Below, one piece after another: positions 49,963 to 62,260 of a stretch of 64,000 bases of DNA. Origin of the DNA: Rhipicephalus microplus (lineage: Eukaryota; Arthropoda; Arachnida; Ixodida; Ixodidae); NCBI RefSeq assembly GCF_043290135.1, contig NC_134700.1, positions 83,742,500-83,806,499 on the forward strand. The letters run 5' to 3'. The first letter of the stretch is position 1. Each line of letters starts with the position of its first letter. A program made the translations under genes and the position numbers. The notes under the pieces are model-generated. The model did not search any database and was not told the DNA's origin. It worked only from the letters and a program-made list of their open reading frames with translations.

Positions 49963-50290
49963 GTGATCCCTCCGTCACAGGAATCGGTATAACACGCAAG
50001 TGAAATGTGTCCTTGCAGGAATAGCTGAATGTTTACTGTTCAATTATATAATAAAGCTCCTACAATGTCTATTAGTGTTTTGACGTGGGTGCATCTACAG
50101 TGACGCTTGGGGCTACATCTCCATCCCGACGACTAGCAATCGAGATGATTGACTTGTGAGAGCATAACCAGAGAAATTCTCACAGCTAGAAGAGTTTCGC
50201 TGTTTGGAAGTGGAACCTCGGCTAACGTCATCATCTCGCGGCGCGTTAATAGGTAAACACAGTGCTAGTACAAGATGAAAACGCAGCGCG
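49963..50290 (+). repeat. Dispersed repeat family D1, copy B
   Basis: Begins after (TCTG)n with GTGATCCCTCCGTCACAGG and GGTATAACACGCAAGTGAAA. It continues with CATCCCGACGACTAGC, CACAGCTAGAAGAG and CGCGGCGCGTTAATAGG, matching copies A and D. The right third seen in A and D is lost. Confidence 0.62.
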
Positions 50291-52426
50291 CGTCTTGTTT
50301 ACATTGTAGCCCTGCTACGATTTTCGTGGAGCCAGCGTAGGTGAGGTGTTACTGCTATTAGGGCCTGCTCACGGGAGTGGCAAGTCTGCTGCAGGCAATG
50401 GCGCGGTGCCGTAGACCGTCGGCCAGCGCCGTCCGCGGGAGAGCTGTTTAAACTGCGCGGGAAGCTTCGCCGAAGAGACATTTAAACCTTCGAAAAATGC
50501 ATTTGTCGACCATGCCGAATCCATCAAGCAGCCACCGTGCGCTCTTTGTCTTGTGAGGTATGAATTGATGCTTCGATTTGCTTTAAACTCATGATCTTAA
50601 GCTTCAACAACACAGTGCGTGAATAGATTCTGCACCATTTTTGAGACTCATACGCAAATTATTCATGTTGTGCGCTTAGCGAGTGGTGATGGGCGTCTCC
50701 GATATCTCGGAAGGCATACTTTACATATTTGGTAGTTGTTTTTTCAATCCTGGATAGCTGGCGCCACATGTCTGGGTTCAAGCTTTGTGACACATTACTT
50801 TATTTTACATTGCGCATTTTCGAATACCGGACAGTCAAACTCTATTAACTGCTGGGACCAAGCCTGGGAACAAAACAGACGACATCTGCACTTGTAGCGT
50901 GAAAACCACGGCGAAATATGCAAGCATCTCCAAGCGTCCCACAGCAGACGCAGACGACGTGGCCAACTGATGTAGCTCTTCCATCGCTGATTGCTTATGT
51001 CGCTCTCCGGCACATAGAAAACTGCAAGAAAATGAGCAAGGCCAGCGCTGAAATGAGCAAGGCCGTCAAACTGACTCTGCGCACGGGCTCTCATAGTAGA
51101 GTACCATAGCAGAAAACCAAGTACTTCAAATCGGTAACCATCTTTTCTAAACACACGGCTCACTGCTCTCCCATCGTTGAGTACGAAGTACTCTAAATCG
51201 TTAAGTAATTTCTCTATACACACGAGTGCCACACGGACGTGTGTGGCTTGTCTTTCATCGGGCTTGGTTCTTGTAGTCAGGTCAAGGAAGTGACGTATCC
51301 ATAAAGGCAATGGGGACGAAAATTGGACGCGATGATAGCGTCGTCTGGATTCCGGTGGCAGTTGTACAAGGATTCGAAAATGACTATTTTACTGACATCT
51401 GGAAAAGTTTTATTATCTGCTGCACTGAAATAGATTTTTTGACCAAATAATAACTAAGAATATTGGTTGTATAATTTATAGCTGCGTATAAAACGAAATG
51501 GGTTTCAAATGATATGGCGGCTGGCCGTTTGCATAGCAGACGACACCATCTTCGTCTGCTCGTGCGTCATAGCTGTCCCCCGTTCATTGTAGCGGCTGCC
51601 TGTCTTAATTTCTCTCATTTCCATATAGCATAATGCAGTAAACTACTTGCTTCACAAGTATCTTGCATATTTACTTTAGTATTATAAGTCAGTGATGCCG
51701 CATACCGGCTGAGCGAAACGACAACGCTGATCACACAAACTGGCGGCTATGAATTGTTTTATTGCAAGTAAACCTTTGTTTACATGAAATAAAGGCCACG
51801 TAAGTAACGTTTTAGTATGTACGTCAGTGAAAAATACGCATGCATTCCATAGCGGGTGCGCACGTACTACGCATAGCCACAACGCAGATGCCGTAGCACA
51901 GGAGCTGTCTAGCGCTGACTGATATATCCATCGCACTCCACGAAAACTTCGCTGCAGTAAGTAAAAGTGCACCGCTGACGTTCCTGCTCTTCTGTAGCTG
52001 AAGATGTCGTAACACCTCAATGACAGTATTCGGCAAACTTTCTGTAAATATTATCAACGTATCCGCCTGCCTTTCACGAGCAGTGCGGCCCGACTGTTTG
52101 CTTTGGAGTTCGCGCTGTAGCTAAAGTGGGTCAGTTTCCAATCTTCCACGCGTTCGCACAATTCCTGCTTATAAATGCTTAAAACTAATTGCGAAGTAGT
52201 TTCTTATTCGTACTATGCTAAAGACTTCTCAATATTATCGTCAAAAAAAAAGGCTTAGATGGCGTTTTGTTTGCCGTCGCCGGTGGTGGGCTGCCGTCTT
52301 TTCGATTGTGGCGACGCCTTACAGCGCGGACACGAAGCTGGCAACATTCCACGGGCCTGGTCAGGTCACCAGATAGCAGTTGCCGCATGTATATAATATC
52401 TATTTACTTTTTCCTTTATGCGTATG
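50291..52426. other. No gene recognised; 171-codon minus ORF at 50795-51310
   Basis: The ORF at 50795-51310 has two imperfect internal repeats (CIEKLLNDLEYFVL and VFRKDGYRFEVLGF) from a roughly 70-bp tandem duplication at about 51115-51250, plus a doubled GLAHF motif. No domain is recognised and the composition looks repeat-like, so I do not call it a gene. Confidence 0.4.
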
Positions 52427-53670
52427 TGTCACAGAACGAGCGCTCAAAAAAAAGCGCGCCGTCAAGTCCTCGCGACGAAACGCCGGAGTGACGCCGCGAG
52501 GTCAACGATAAAAAAAAAGAGAACAAACATCCAGACTCCCCGGGCGCGACTCTCTCCCTCGGAAGCGTAGATTCGCTGACGAACCTCCTCACCCCACAAC
52601 GGCGGCCGAGCAAGCACTCGAACTTTCTAGATGGAAAGGGGCGTGGTAAGGCCGGGTTGAGTCATCCATCGCGGACGGCCTTCGAGCCGTCTCGTCCCCT
52701 CCCCAGCCTTCGCTGCGTATCGCGCCGACGAAATGACGAGAACTTTCTGGAATCTCGCGCGGAGGGTATTTAATCGAGCAGCCGAGGTGAGAGGAGGAGA
52801 AGACGGAAGTTAGTGCCAGAGCGCGTAGGGTATATCGCCGTGTAGTCGGCGAAGGTTTTGTCCGTAGGGACAAAGCAGGAAAAGACGAGAGGTTTCCTGG
52901 AAGAGAAACTTCAGAGGAGAAGACGGAAGTTAGCGCCAGAGCGCGTAGGGATTCCGCCGTGTAGTCGGTGAAGGTTTTGTCCGTAGAGACAAAGCAGGAG
53001 AAGAAGATGATTTCCACCTGAAGGGTGACGACTCGAGCTACAGGCAAGAGTGTGTGTTTACCGCTATCGAGCGAAGACGCGTGGCAACAGCTAGGTGTGT
53101 AGCCGACGTGTTTCCGGCGAAGAAGTTTGAAGCTTGGAGAAAGGCCAATTGAAGACGCGAGGTTTCCTGGAAGAGAAACTTCAGGTGCAGCGGAACGACA
53201 ACAACGCTGGACTTTGAGTGAGTGATTCTCGGAAGAGTATCATCCCGACTTTTGTTCCAAGAACTTTGGACTGAATAGGTTTTCTATCTCTTTAGTCTTT
53301 AAGTGTCTTGGTTGTTCAATGCATGCAACTGCATTGTAGTGTGTATTGTTGTCTGTGTCCGTTGTTTCGAGTGTGGCGGATTGTACTTTGTAGTACGTTG
53401 TTTGATTGGTGACATATTGTACTCAACTTTTGTGGAGTGTGCAAACTTGTGTATTGTTGTCGATCTGCCATTATTGAGAATATAATTTTGTTTGTTTATC
53501 AACTCTCGGCTGTGACTTGTTCTTTGGGCCACAGCCGGCGTCCGCTGGCGCGCAAAAAAGGACCACTTCTAAATTGTCCACGCTTTCGTTGTGCGGTTTG
53601 GGGGGCCGATACTTCGGCCCTTGGAATTAGCCCGGTGATCGCCTCCCGAATTAACGGGACCTGTGTGACA
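52427..53670 (+). mobile_element. Solo LTR, 1244 bp
   Basis: Starts TGTCACAGAACG and ends CTGTGTGACA, with a 7-bp terminal inverted match (TGTCACA/TGTGACA) and TG...CA ends. The 5-bp duplication GTATG lies at 52422-52426 and 53671-53675. It contains a TATTTAAT box near 52778 and an internal duplication. No gag or pol lies on either side, so it is a product of LTR-LTR recombination. Orientation is assumed from the TATA position. The 5-bp duplication fits Ty3/gypsy, copia or BEL elements. Confidence 0.85.
52794..53030 (+). repeat. Roughly 120-bp direct duplication within the solo LTR
   Basis: GAGGAGAAGACGGAAGTTAG, AGAGCGCGTAGGG and GAAGGTTTTGTCCGTAG occur from 52794 and again from 52914. A third fragment (GAGGTTTCCTGGAAGAGAAA) recurs near 53158. 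Confidence 0.85.
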
Positions 53671-53675
53671 GTATG

Positions 53676-55297
53676 ACCATATCCGTAGGTGTTGCATAGA
53701 AAAATTTCATGCCATCCGATTGTAATTATGTAAATAGCCTTCATCATAACATCTGATGTACATATCTGCTTCCATGCCCATGTAGTTATGTATGTAGTGT
53801 ATATATATCGGCCTGTAAATTGTGAAAATTGTCACGTGCATAACTTATGATTAGGGACACAGTTGCCAGTTCCGCTTATTCTAAGCGTGTTTGAGTTTCT
53901 TTTTTCGCCTAGTCGCTTGCAGAATTTTCCAGTTGGTTGCCGCATTTTTTTTCGTTAATGCCTTTTTTCAGCAAATACATTTATTTAGTGATAGTCATGT
54001 TCAGAAATAGCACATTGGTCGATTATTTTGGGTATAGGAGTATTGAAGACAAACACACTTTGAGGCAATCAAGAAGCAACGTTAATTATGCACTGGCAAG
54101 TGGGCATTTACCCGGATGGTGCTTCCCTGGATGCAATATCAAAAAATAAGTATATTGATTCGTTCATGGTCGCTCATATTTTCGCGTTACAAAACACAGC
54201 GGTTTTTCGAACTTCCATTCGTAAACGAGTCACAGTTTTCTCTAATTAAAACATTTTCAAGAAAAACATTCATCACACATTCGCTACTGGTGGGCTTTTT
54301 GGGCAAAGTCTTGCCGCTTTTCGTAGTCTTTTTTTAGATTATTATTTGGTTTTTAGATCGACAGCATCCGGAAATTTTGATGGGGGATCTCGAGCTCATT
54401 TCAGTTTGCGGTATGCAGCGACAAAATTTAGTCTCACGAGGGCCGAAGCAGTGAAGAACGCAGAGGAGGGGAGACGGGTGTGGTAGTGTGTGTACGAAAT
54501 TCGAGCTAACCTTTCTGTTTAGATGGCGGTATTTCCTATATTGTGATATTTGTCCTTTCAGATGATTTCTGACGGGGACCTGGCGTCAGGATTCGACGAA
54601 CATATCTATATCGTTCTGGACACGGGTTCAGAAATATGGAGCTCTTATTTCATGGATGTAGGAAATTTAGCGCATAGTGATCGCGTTGGGCGCCTCACGG
54701 AGAAAAAAAAATTGGTCCCGTATATGCATGTAATCTGCAAATGTCGTTGGAAGACGATAGTCTTGCGTGCGGAGAGAGTGAACAAAACGTTTATTTAATG
54801 TTCTGCGCAAAAAAATCGGTGAATGGTATTCCGGAGGCGCTGCGGTAGAGTGCCTCAAGCGTGCAGCGGAGGCGAACGAGCGCATCAAGTTACGTCACAC
54901 ATGAGACATGAGCGCCATCTGGCAGTTTCTTTTGGAAAACAAAGCGCGTGGCCGTGCGTGCCCGTCTTAGTGGTGATAAGCTGTAGAACGCGAGGCGACG
55001 GGTAAGTGCCACTATCATCTCGTCTTAGCAAAACGTTGGAAACACTCCCCGTTCCGTGCAAGCGTTGCATCTTAAGCGCAGCGTGATAAGCGCTATGCTC
55101 CTTAAAATTACGTATGTATTCGTTTTCTAGTAAAAGATGCATATGCAGAATATTTGCGTGTTGTTATGGTGCCCCAGACATGCGCAATAATTGCTATTTA
55201 GTTGACAATTGCGCAAGCATGAACGCTCAACCTTAAGCAACATTGGCGGTCGCTGCGGATGGAGTCGGCCGTTTCAAGTACCCGATGCCGGTAAGAG
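53676..55297. other. No feature recognised
   Basis: A/T-rich; short ORFs only, no known domain or repeat. Confidence 0.35.
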
Positions 55298-55316
55298 TGG
55301 ACAAACAGACAAATGT

Positions 55317-55370
<54 letters not shown>
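55298..55370. repeat. (ACAG)n microsatellite
   Basis: About 70 bp of ACAG with variants, about 130 bp upstream of a D1-family fragment. Confidence 0.92.
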
Positions 55371-55499
55371 CAAAATTTTTGCGTCGAAGGTCCACAAGGA
55401 ACACTATAGTCTTTAAAAAAAGGAAGGAAAATAATTCTTAAGACCAGTCTTGCAGTTCTGCGTGTGTATCTTATAAACATACAATGAAAAAAAAAAAAC

Positions 55500-55594
55500 G
55501 TTGTGGCTGATGCCTCCGTGATAGGGATCAGTATAACTAAAAGTGAAACGTCTCTACACAAATGTTTGCTTCGTAGTGACACACGAGAGTTTGC
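55500..55594 (+). repeat. Dispersed repeat family D1, fragment C
   Basis: TGCCTCCGTGATAGGGATCAG and TATAACTAAAAGTGAAACGTC parallel the first 50 bases of copy B, which also follows a CAGA/TCTG array. The rest is replaced by the integrase remnant. Confidence 0.5.
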
Positions 55595-56006
55595 GCAATG
55601 TCTATTGTAGCCGGAACATGTAGGAGCGTCCTGGTGAGCCGACCCTTGAGCCGCCGCGAAGGAGACTTCAAAGCGTCATCGTGCAGCCTGTTTCCGCCAC
55701 TCTAGCAAGGCAGCACAGAAGTCAACAGGAGCCAAAGTGATACTTCTCTAGTAATTTTTTGGCCTCCTGCAATGCTCTGTCGGCCATGCCGTTCGAGCGA
55801 AGATGGTATGAACTCGACCGAACATGGTTTGTCCCTGTCTGACTGATGAAGTCTTGAAACTGGCGACAACTGAACGGTGGTCCAATGTCTAATGATTCAT
55901 CTTGGGAAGCCATGCGTAGCAAAGATATCTGTGAAGGCAGAGATGCCTTTGCTCGCTGATGAAGACTGCGCACATCTTCACCGTGACTACTAACGCGCGT
56001 GATCAT
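55595..56006 (-). pseudogene. Integrase fragment of a third Ty3/gypsy lineage
   Basis: On the minus strand it contains DIGPPFSCRQFQDFI, YHLRSNGMADRALQEAKKLL and, after a frameshift, DDALKSPSRRL and TRTLLHVPA. This is the second Asp to catalytic Glu part of a DDE integrase core. In the usual NGMAERA motif the Glu is Asp here (MADRAL), so the catalytic residue is altered. The sequence differs from both other gypsy lineages in the window. No LTR found. Confidence 0.78.
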
Positions 56007-59000
56007 GATTTAACCGTTGCGGTTCCTGCAGTTGTCAACGTATAACTCGACAATACGTATCGTGAAGGCCGCGCAAGGATTGAATAAACACTGTTACTCG
56101 ATATGCACTTGTTCAAAGCGTCGTCAACTAAGGCGAGAAACGGCATGGTGTGCGCTACCTACTAATGTGGTAACGTATGGCTGTGCTCATGCGTACGATA
56201 CCTCTCTGCGTTGGATGAGCACAGAAAGCAGAGGTTCGTAGCTTGAGCCGCGAACGTGCGCAGGCGTTCTATGTCACCGTGCATGTAGATGGAAGCGGAC
56301 AGTCCAAACTTTTTATTGCTATAGTCTGGTCCAATGTGACTCGATTTTCCGTACGACAGACGCATAGAAGCAAACAACAAAGCAGGCGCAGCAATCGAAG
56401 AGCCATATACACTGCGTTCATTTGTTTTTGCTCGAAGTAAATATTTTATTCAGTCGTTCCGCGGCAAAACACGCGGGCGTCAGTCTGCATTTGTCACGTG
56501 CTGCGAAACTTTCTGGAGTCAAATACGAGCTTCCGCGACGGGCGCAACGCCGGGTTCGAGACACTCGCGTTTGTGTTTAAGCATGGCTTGAGTCACATTC
56601 GTTGTTTTGTTTCGATGAACGAGAGAGTGAGATGGGAGGCGGCGAGTTCTCGAGGGGAAGTGCAGGAAAGTGAATCGGAAGCACAAGGCGGAAGAGCGAG
56701 CTAGGACGACGGTGCAGGCGTCAGCAGCTCAGTCCGGGTCATCGCTGAGAGAGAGGGCGAGAAGTAGCTGGTGTGCGAAAGAGAGGAGGAAGAGTGAGAA
56801 GAAAGAGGGGGGGGGGGGGGGTTGTCGCATTACACAAGCTCGCTCGTGCGACGGGGCCAGGCGAGCAGCGGGCGTCATTTCTGAAAGAGCGGAAATTGAG
56901 ACGGCTCCGGGCTTCGGCTGCAACGAGGCCTCGCCTTGGCACCTCGACGTCGCCTCTGTCGACCGCTGTTCCTTTTCCCCGCTCTCTCGTAGACGCCAGC
57001 GCTGCATCCGAGACTCCCGTCGCCGATGTCTTTTGGAAGCGCTCGCTCGACCCCCGTCATGGTTCCCAGCCTTTTGTTTGGTCAATGCGCGCCTTTGTTT
57101 TCCCGCGCTGGACGTTTCGCTATTTTACCGCTGGTTCCTGGCTCTCTTATAGTCGCTTATTGCTGTGGTCTCTTCGGCGCTCGCTGATTACGCAACCTGG
57201 CTCTCGCGCCGCTTTTTATTGCGCCTCCCTCGTTGGCTTTCTTATCCTCGACGTTGTGGCCTGTCACGAAGGGCTTCACTTAGCGGGCCGCTCTGGTGGA
57301 TCAGCTCTTCGTTTGGCTCCCGTTTACATCCATTGCTACATTCGGTTTGTCCATGAACATCTGCACGTGCTAAATGCAATGCACGTTATGATCAGAACCG
57401 TTTTACGCTTATAGTAAAATATCTGTACAGCTAAAAACGACCAGAACAAATGAAAACAAGAAGAGGATACTAGGGCTTGGAGTCGGCGAAATTTGATGTC
57501 TTGATGAGTGGCGTTCCAGCAGAGAACGTTGGACGAGGACAGAAAGGGGGCGAGACTACGCTAGACTAGCGACCGAACGGTTATTGAAAGTTTTCATTCA
57601 TAGTTACAGCAGTTGATAGCGAATGCAATGCTCACTGATTCCCAGATTGGTTGTTGGTGGGCATAATGTTTTTTTTTTGTTAGCACTATGGAAGTGTGCT
57701 GGTGCATGATTGTTCATTTTTGTGGATGCCCATCACTTATAAAATTTCGTGTGTTAGCGAATCTTTGCTTCTTGCTAAAATGTTGATGCCGTGAACTTTG
57801 ACCGTGCACTACAGTGGCAATTGTGAAAGGCGAGATTTACAGCAGGGTTCTTTCTATGGATGCCCCATGCTGTCTTCTCCTTACGTAAGGCTGCCAGATG
57901 TACCCTTGGTGGCATGGTACTAGAATCTCGTAGACGACCCCGGCCCGGTTCGGTGCGCACTAAACTTGGCTTTGTGCTTTTTTCAGCAGTGGTTACGTTC
58001 ACGACTATCGGTGATTCGTCACACAATGAATACGCTTTTTCGGTGCGAATATGCCTTGTTTCCCAGTTGTTTTCTTCCGCTTCTGCATCACGCCATGTTC
58101 ATATGGTATAACGACCGCCCTTTTCGCCTTCTGTTCAGCTCTTTCATTTTAACCTGGGTTTTCCTTTGCTTTAACTTTATTCAGTAGTTTTTCGCCGACT
58201 GCTTTGACGTGGTTATACTGGGGTTGCCTGTATTATTTAGTCGGGCGGTATATGTTGCATAAAGCTGTCCTGCATATCACGGTGGTATGAATTTCTGAGT
58301 GCAGAGTTGAGAACCGCCGTGACGATGGTTCTCAACTCTGCATTTTTTTTGTCTATTGGTCAAACACGCTACATGGATCCGTGACAGGTGGCACGCAGCA
58401 TTGTAAGCACTGTTCGTTGCTTCTCGTATAGCGTCTTCCCTCTAGCGCTGTAGCGCCCGTCGAGATGTGACCGCGGATAATACCAGCAGCTTTACCTCCC
58501 CGTATAGCCATAGAGTATGTCCGGCAAACTGGGCATAGTCCATTTGTTTTCCCTGCTTTTCTTGTATTCCTCCTCCCCTTACGCATTCACTTCTACACGT
58601 ATACAGAAACTCGCACCAGCGCGCACAAACACGCGCGCTGCACTCACAAGCCACAAAGTTCGGAGACACGGCCGCACATGCACGCACCCGTGAACCTGCC
58701 TCGCTATTTGCGTAACGATCACGGAGTCGGTGACCTGTTGTAGAAGAAGACCGAAGGGTCGCAAGGAAAACAATACGGCCGGAGGAGTCACGCCGCTGCG
58801 TATTCATGCAAGGGGGCCATTAGCCCAAGAGCGTCTGCGTTCGGCAGGGAAGACACACGCCTGCACTGCTCGCAATGTACGCGTGAAGGGGCAGGCTTAA
58901 TTGCGGCACCCGGGTGCAGCGCCATTCAGGGCAGAAACGGCGGTAACCGTCGAAGCCGCTGATCTCGGATGCGTTCGGTTGCCTCGGTGACCCGGTGCGA

Positions 59001-59509
59001 TGAGCTGCCGCTCTAAAGCTGGTCTTTCAATGCAGGGCCTCAAGAGAACGCCGCATTGACGAACTGGTTACATTAGCGCCAGGTGTACTACACTACATTC
59101 ATGAGACAGAAGAATATGGCGTTAACGTCGCGCTGTTGAACGGCCTGTTGCGGTCCTCGTTATTTCTTGTGGATTACAGTTACATGGACTTCGAAAAAAA
59201 GACGAAAAATCGATTTTGTTTCTCAGCAAGTTACACATTCACAATACCAAAAGCATAACTCTCGCTACTAGAAGATGCTTTCTGAACGATAAAATACGTA
59301 AATATATACGCAAAAATGTAAAAAAAACGTAACGACGGCGCCTTAAATAACTCACTGTGCCGCAATAAATTTTGACGGCGTCTGCTGGGATCTACAAAGT
59401 TCTTAATGAAGTGCATTGTACTGTGAAGGTGCCATTGATTTAATGTGTATCAAATTTTTGTTGGGTTAATACTGATAGAACAAAGAGAAAAAACATGTTT
59501 GAACGCAGG
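56007..59509. other. No gene recognised; GC-rich block and a hairpin
   Basis: A GC/CpG-rich block at about 56640-57300 carries ORFs up to 213 codons on the plus strand with overlapping ORFs in other frames; none has a domain. A G-run of about 15 lies near 56807. A hairpin lies at 58300-58342. Nothing else recognised. Confidence 0.35.
58300..58342. repeat. Perfect 16-bp hairpin
   Basis: TGCAGAGTTGAGAACC (58300-58315) and its exact reverse complement (58327-58342), 11-nt loop, followed by a T-run. Confidence 0.8.
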
Positions 59510-60025
59510 CAGTAATTGGCATAACACGAAAGTTAATTTTTCCATACAAAAGTAGTTTAGTGCTTACTGTACATTGATATAAAAGAGCTTATACAGTGTA
59601 GTTTGGTGTTTGAGAGCTCACGGCCAGGCTAGGCCTGCCGCGGACAGCCATATTTAAGCACACTCTTTTCCCTAAACGGTTTGATGTTGACACTTCGTGG
59701 TAGATCTATACCCCTGACGACTAACGTCTATGATTAATGATTAAACATGACCTTGTGGTCATATGTGCCTTTGGTAGCTCTGGTAGTTAATGGTGCGAGT
59801 GGAACCAAAGAAAGCAGTGTGACAGCCAGAAGAGCGAGACTGATTGTACGCCAACCTTGGGTTGAGGCTGTGCCTACTCGCGGCATGTTAGAGTTATCGA
59901 ACGTCATTGCCAGATTAGAGGCAAACCCAACGTGCGTTCTCTCTTCCCTTTTGACCGGCCACAATTTTTCGCGTGGGGAGCGTAAGCGGGGAACGCGGAG
60001 TTACATCCAGGTTAAGCAAGTGCGT
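59510..60025 (+). repeat. Dispersed repeat family D1, copy D
   Basis: Parallels copy A throughout: GCTTACTGTACATTGATATA, GACGACTAACGTCTATG, GACAGCCAGAAGAGCGAG, CGCGGCATGTTAGAG, GACCGGCCACAATTTTTCGC and GCGTAAGCGGGGAACGC. It has an extra segment near 59610-59690. Confidence 0.7.
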
Positions 60026-60339
60026 TGCTCTCAAGGAGGGAAACCTCCTTGTTTGCTCTATTATAGCTCTATGCATCGCAGCTATTTTCGGTGATGATCG
60101 ATGCTATGAACCACGCCGACGCTCTGGGTGAGGTTGCCCTCTGGCAGCGTGAAAAGGCGCTGAGAAAACTTCACTTCAATTGGAAAGGCACCGAATAAAA
60201 CGGATGTGTAGATACGACGCGCTGAAGGAATAAATCGGGGATTCAACAGTCATTATTTTTATTATTACACTTCTCGAAAAGTACTGTGAAGGAGCAGTAA
60301 TAGATATAAAAGGCGTGTTTTCAGGCTTACGAAATATGA

Positions 60340-60530
60340 AACGACGGGAAAGTGGACGGGATGCCCGGAAGCTGTTGTTGTCGACCAAGAGGTCGTGGGT
60401 TCGACTCGCATTGACGAAACTTTTGCCTTCCGAAAGTTATTTTTAGACGTCGTTTCCGTGACGGCAGTACGTCACTGAAATCTTGGTGAACCCTGGTATA
60501 AGCGATTTTCGCGTTAAAAACGTTTTGAAA
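60340..60530 (+). mobile_element. tRNA-like SINE of a different family (candidate)
   Basis: Contains GGTCGTGGGTTCGACTCGC, a good B box, followed by an A/T body (AAAGTTATTTTTAGACGTCG, CAGTACGTCACTGAAATC). The A box is weak. The body has no match to the Ruka-like family. Boundaries uncertain. Confidence 0.5.
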
Positions 60531-61085
60531 TACATGACGTCACGTTGATATTTGAGTGCAAAAGTTTGGGCGCGAAATTGGAAACTTAGACCTAAACCTT
60601 CGTTCTCTGCATTATTAGCAAACCGATGATGGTGGAATAGACAACTAAGTGTACAAAGAGTAAGTTATCAATCTGAGTTTATTCGCTGCTAAGAAAAACT
60701 TATACATCAAATCAGCCTCGGTTGACCGAAAGAGTTCGTAAGGCTCTATACTGGGCCCTTTGCTATATGCAAGTGATATTGTAAATATGCGACCCTCCCA
60801 CAGCCCCCACAGCCTATCAAGCACGCACATGGCAAGAACCCTTGTTTTTGCAGCACAATAGTTTGAAAGTCTGGAAAAAAATGGTAAATGATCGAGTACA
60901 TATAATGCAGCACTCCTATACTGGCCTAAATAAAACAAGCTACACGTAATGGAAAGCCAGAATGGTATGGCCATGAGCGTTTATGAACTTTCAATTTTGA
61001 TATATTCGAATTTTAGTCCCAAACACTGACAGCAATGATCAGCGCAGACCATGCCGAAATGCTTCAGAATCTTCTCCATTACTTC
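60531..61085. other. No gene recognised; 109-codon minus ORF
   Basis: The minus frame 60645-60974 has no domain I know. It is hydrophobic at the start (MAIPFWLSITCSLFYL), which could mimic a signal peptide by chance. Confidence 0.3.
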
Positions 61086-61210
61086 GCTGCCGCGGTGGTC
61101 TAGTGATCATGGCACTCGACCGTTAACCCGAAGGTAGCGGGAACGAATCCCGGCTGCGGCGGCTGCATTTTCTGTGGGGGCGAATATGCTTGAAGTCCGT
61201 GTGCTTCGAT
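61086..61210 (+). mobile_element. SINE (Ruka-like) head fragment
   Basis: Starts GCTGCCGCGGTGGTCTAGTG, with B-box-like GGGAACGAATCCC and GGCTGCATTTTCTG. It is lost after about 61210, so it is 3'-truncated or diverged. Confidence 0.7.
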
Positions 61211-61419
61211 TAGAAACCATTTTTTAATTAAAATGTATATAAGGAGAGGTTAGAAACCATATGCATATAGTTCCGTTTTTGTATTCTTGTGCAGGTGTAA
61301 AGTTTCGGTTTGTGTTTTGTGGGCCGTGATCGGCGCCAACTATAAGTCGGCCTTAAGAAGCTCCGCCCCTGAAAGCTGGCATCGGCAACGTTGACGAAAC
61401 CGAACGCATAGAATGAATA

Positions 61420-62260
61420 TCATGGTCCCAGAAGGAATCTAACCCCTCACTCTGCGTGGGAATCAAGTATTCACCCACAAGCCTGGCTAAGTCTCGAAAC
61501 TGGTTTTCAAGTAGACCGTTATGTTCGTGACGTCAATTGCGGATGCAGTGCTGGCCCTGTGATCTTATAAACAATATACATGCGTTCAGCCGTCAGCACC
61601 TTTAAGTCGAACGCTAAGATGCGTCGCCTCGGCTCGCTTGGAATAAGGTCAGCGCTGCCTATAGCGTTGAAATTGATATACTTGCCGCAGTTAAGGATAG
61701 ATGGGGCGCACGTCAGTTTCACTAGTAAATTTCTGTTTGCAGTCCACCTGACCGGCGCGTCGTATGCATTCGCTTCGCTCCCCGTTTTCGACACGTTTCG
61801 CTCGTGGCTACGTTATCGCGCGTGCCCATGGCGTTTGTTGTCGTACACTTATGTCGACAACAGGGAGTTTTAGAATAACGCGCCGCGAGCCGTTGCGGTG
61901 CGGTCGCTGCCACTGCGCATGCGTCGTAACGCGAGTCGGCGTTCGTGTTCGTGGACCGCACGCATAAAATCCGAAATTGCGTGCGGTGATGGCGGCCCGC
62001 GTGTGGCCCGCAAGCGCTGGTTTCGAGGCTACGGTGTCGCTGCGATCGTGCGTTGCGGTTCGCAGCAGGGCAACCTCTATTCTAAAACTCTTATGGCGCC
62101 CGCTTCGCCCGCAATGCCCGCAGCGCTTGCAAACGGTATCTAAAACACCCTAATGAACCACTGCGTGCGACAGCTCACGCATCTTTCGAGTTTAAAAAGG
62201 ACAATAGAGCAGAGCAAAAGCACGTTGATGGTCTTTGTAAAAGTTGCCCAATAAATAAAT
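61420..62260 (+). repeat. Dispersed repeat family D2, copy A (interrupted by a MITE)
   Basis: Matches the reverse complement of 63046-63640 over CAGCCGTCAGCACCTTTAA, GATAGATGGGGCGCACGTCA, GTTTCACTAGTAAATTTC and GTGCGACAGCTCACGC. The match is broken only by the 290-bp insertion at 61862-62151. No gene recognised. Confidence 0.72.
61862..62151. mobile_element. MITE, 290 bp, TIR AGGGNGTTTTAGA
   Basis: Terminal inverted repeats AGGGAGTTTTAGAATA (left) and the complement of AGGGTGTTTTAGATA (right). A second, exact inverted copy of the left TIR (TATTCTAAAACTC, 62078-62090) lies inside. No coding capacity. The paralogue at 63046-63640 lacks it, giving a natural empty site. The target duplication is short and ambiguous (AA or similar), so the superfamily is not assigned. 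Confidence 0.78.

Noticed and set aside
49805..55370. (TCTG)n and (ACAG)n arrays as telomeric or functional repeats
   Set aside because: They are ordinary tetranucleotide microsatellites, not the arthropod TTAGG telomere unit.
56773..57414. 213-codon plus-strand ORF as a protein-coding exon
   Set aside because: The GC-rich composition keeps several frames open together, and the peptide shows no domain or plausible family.
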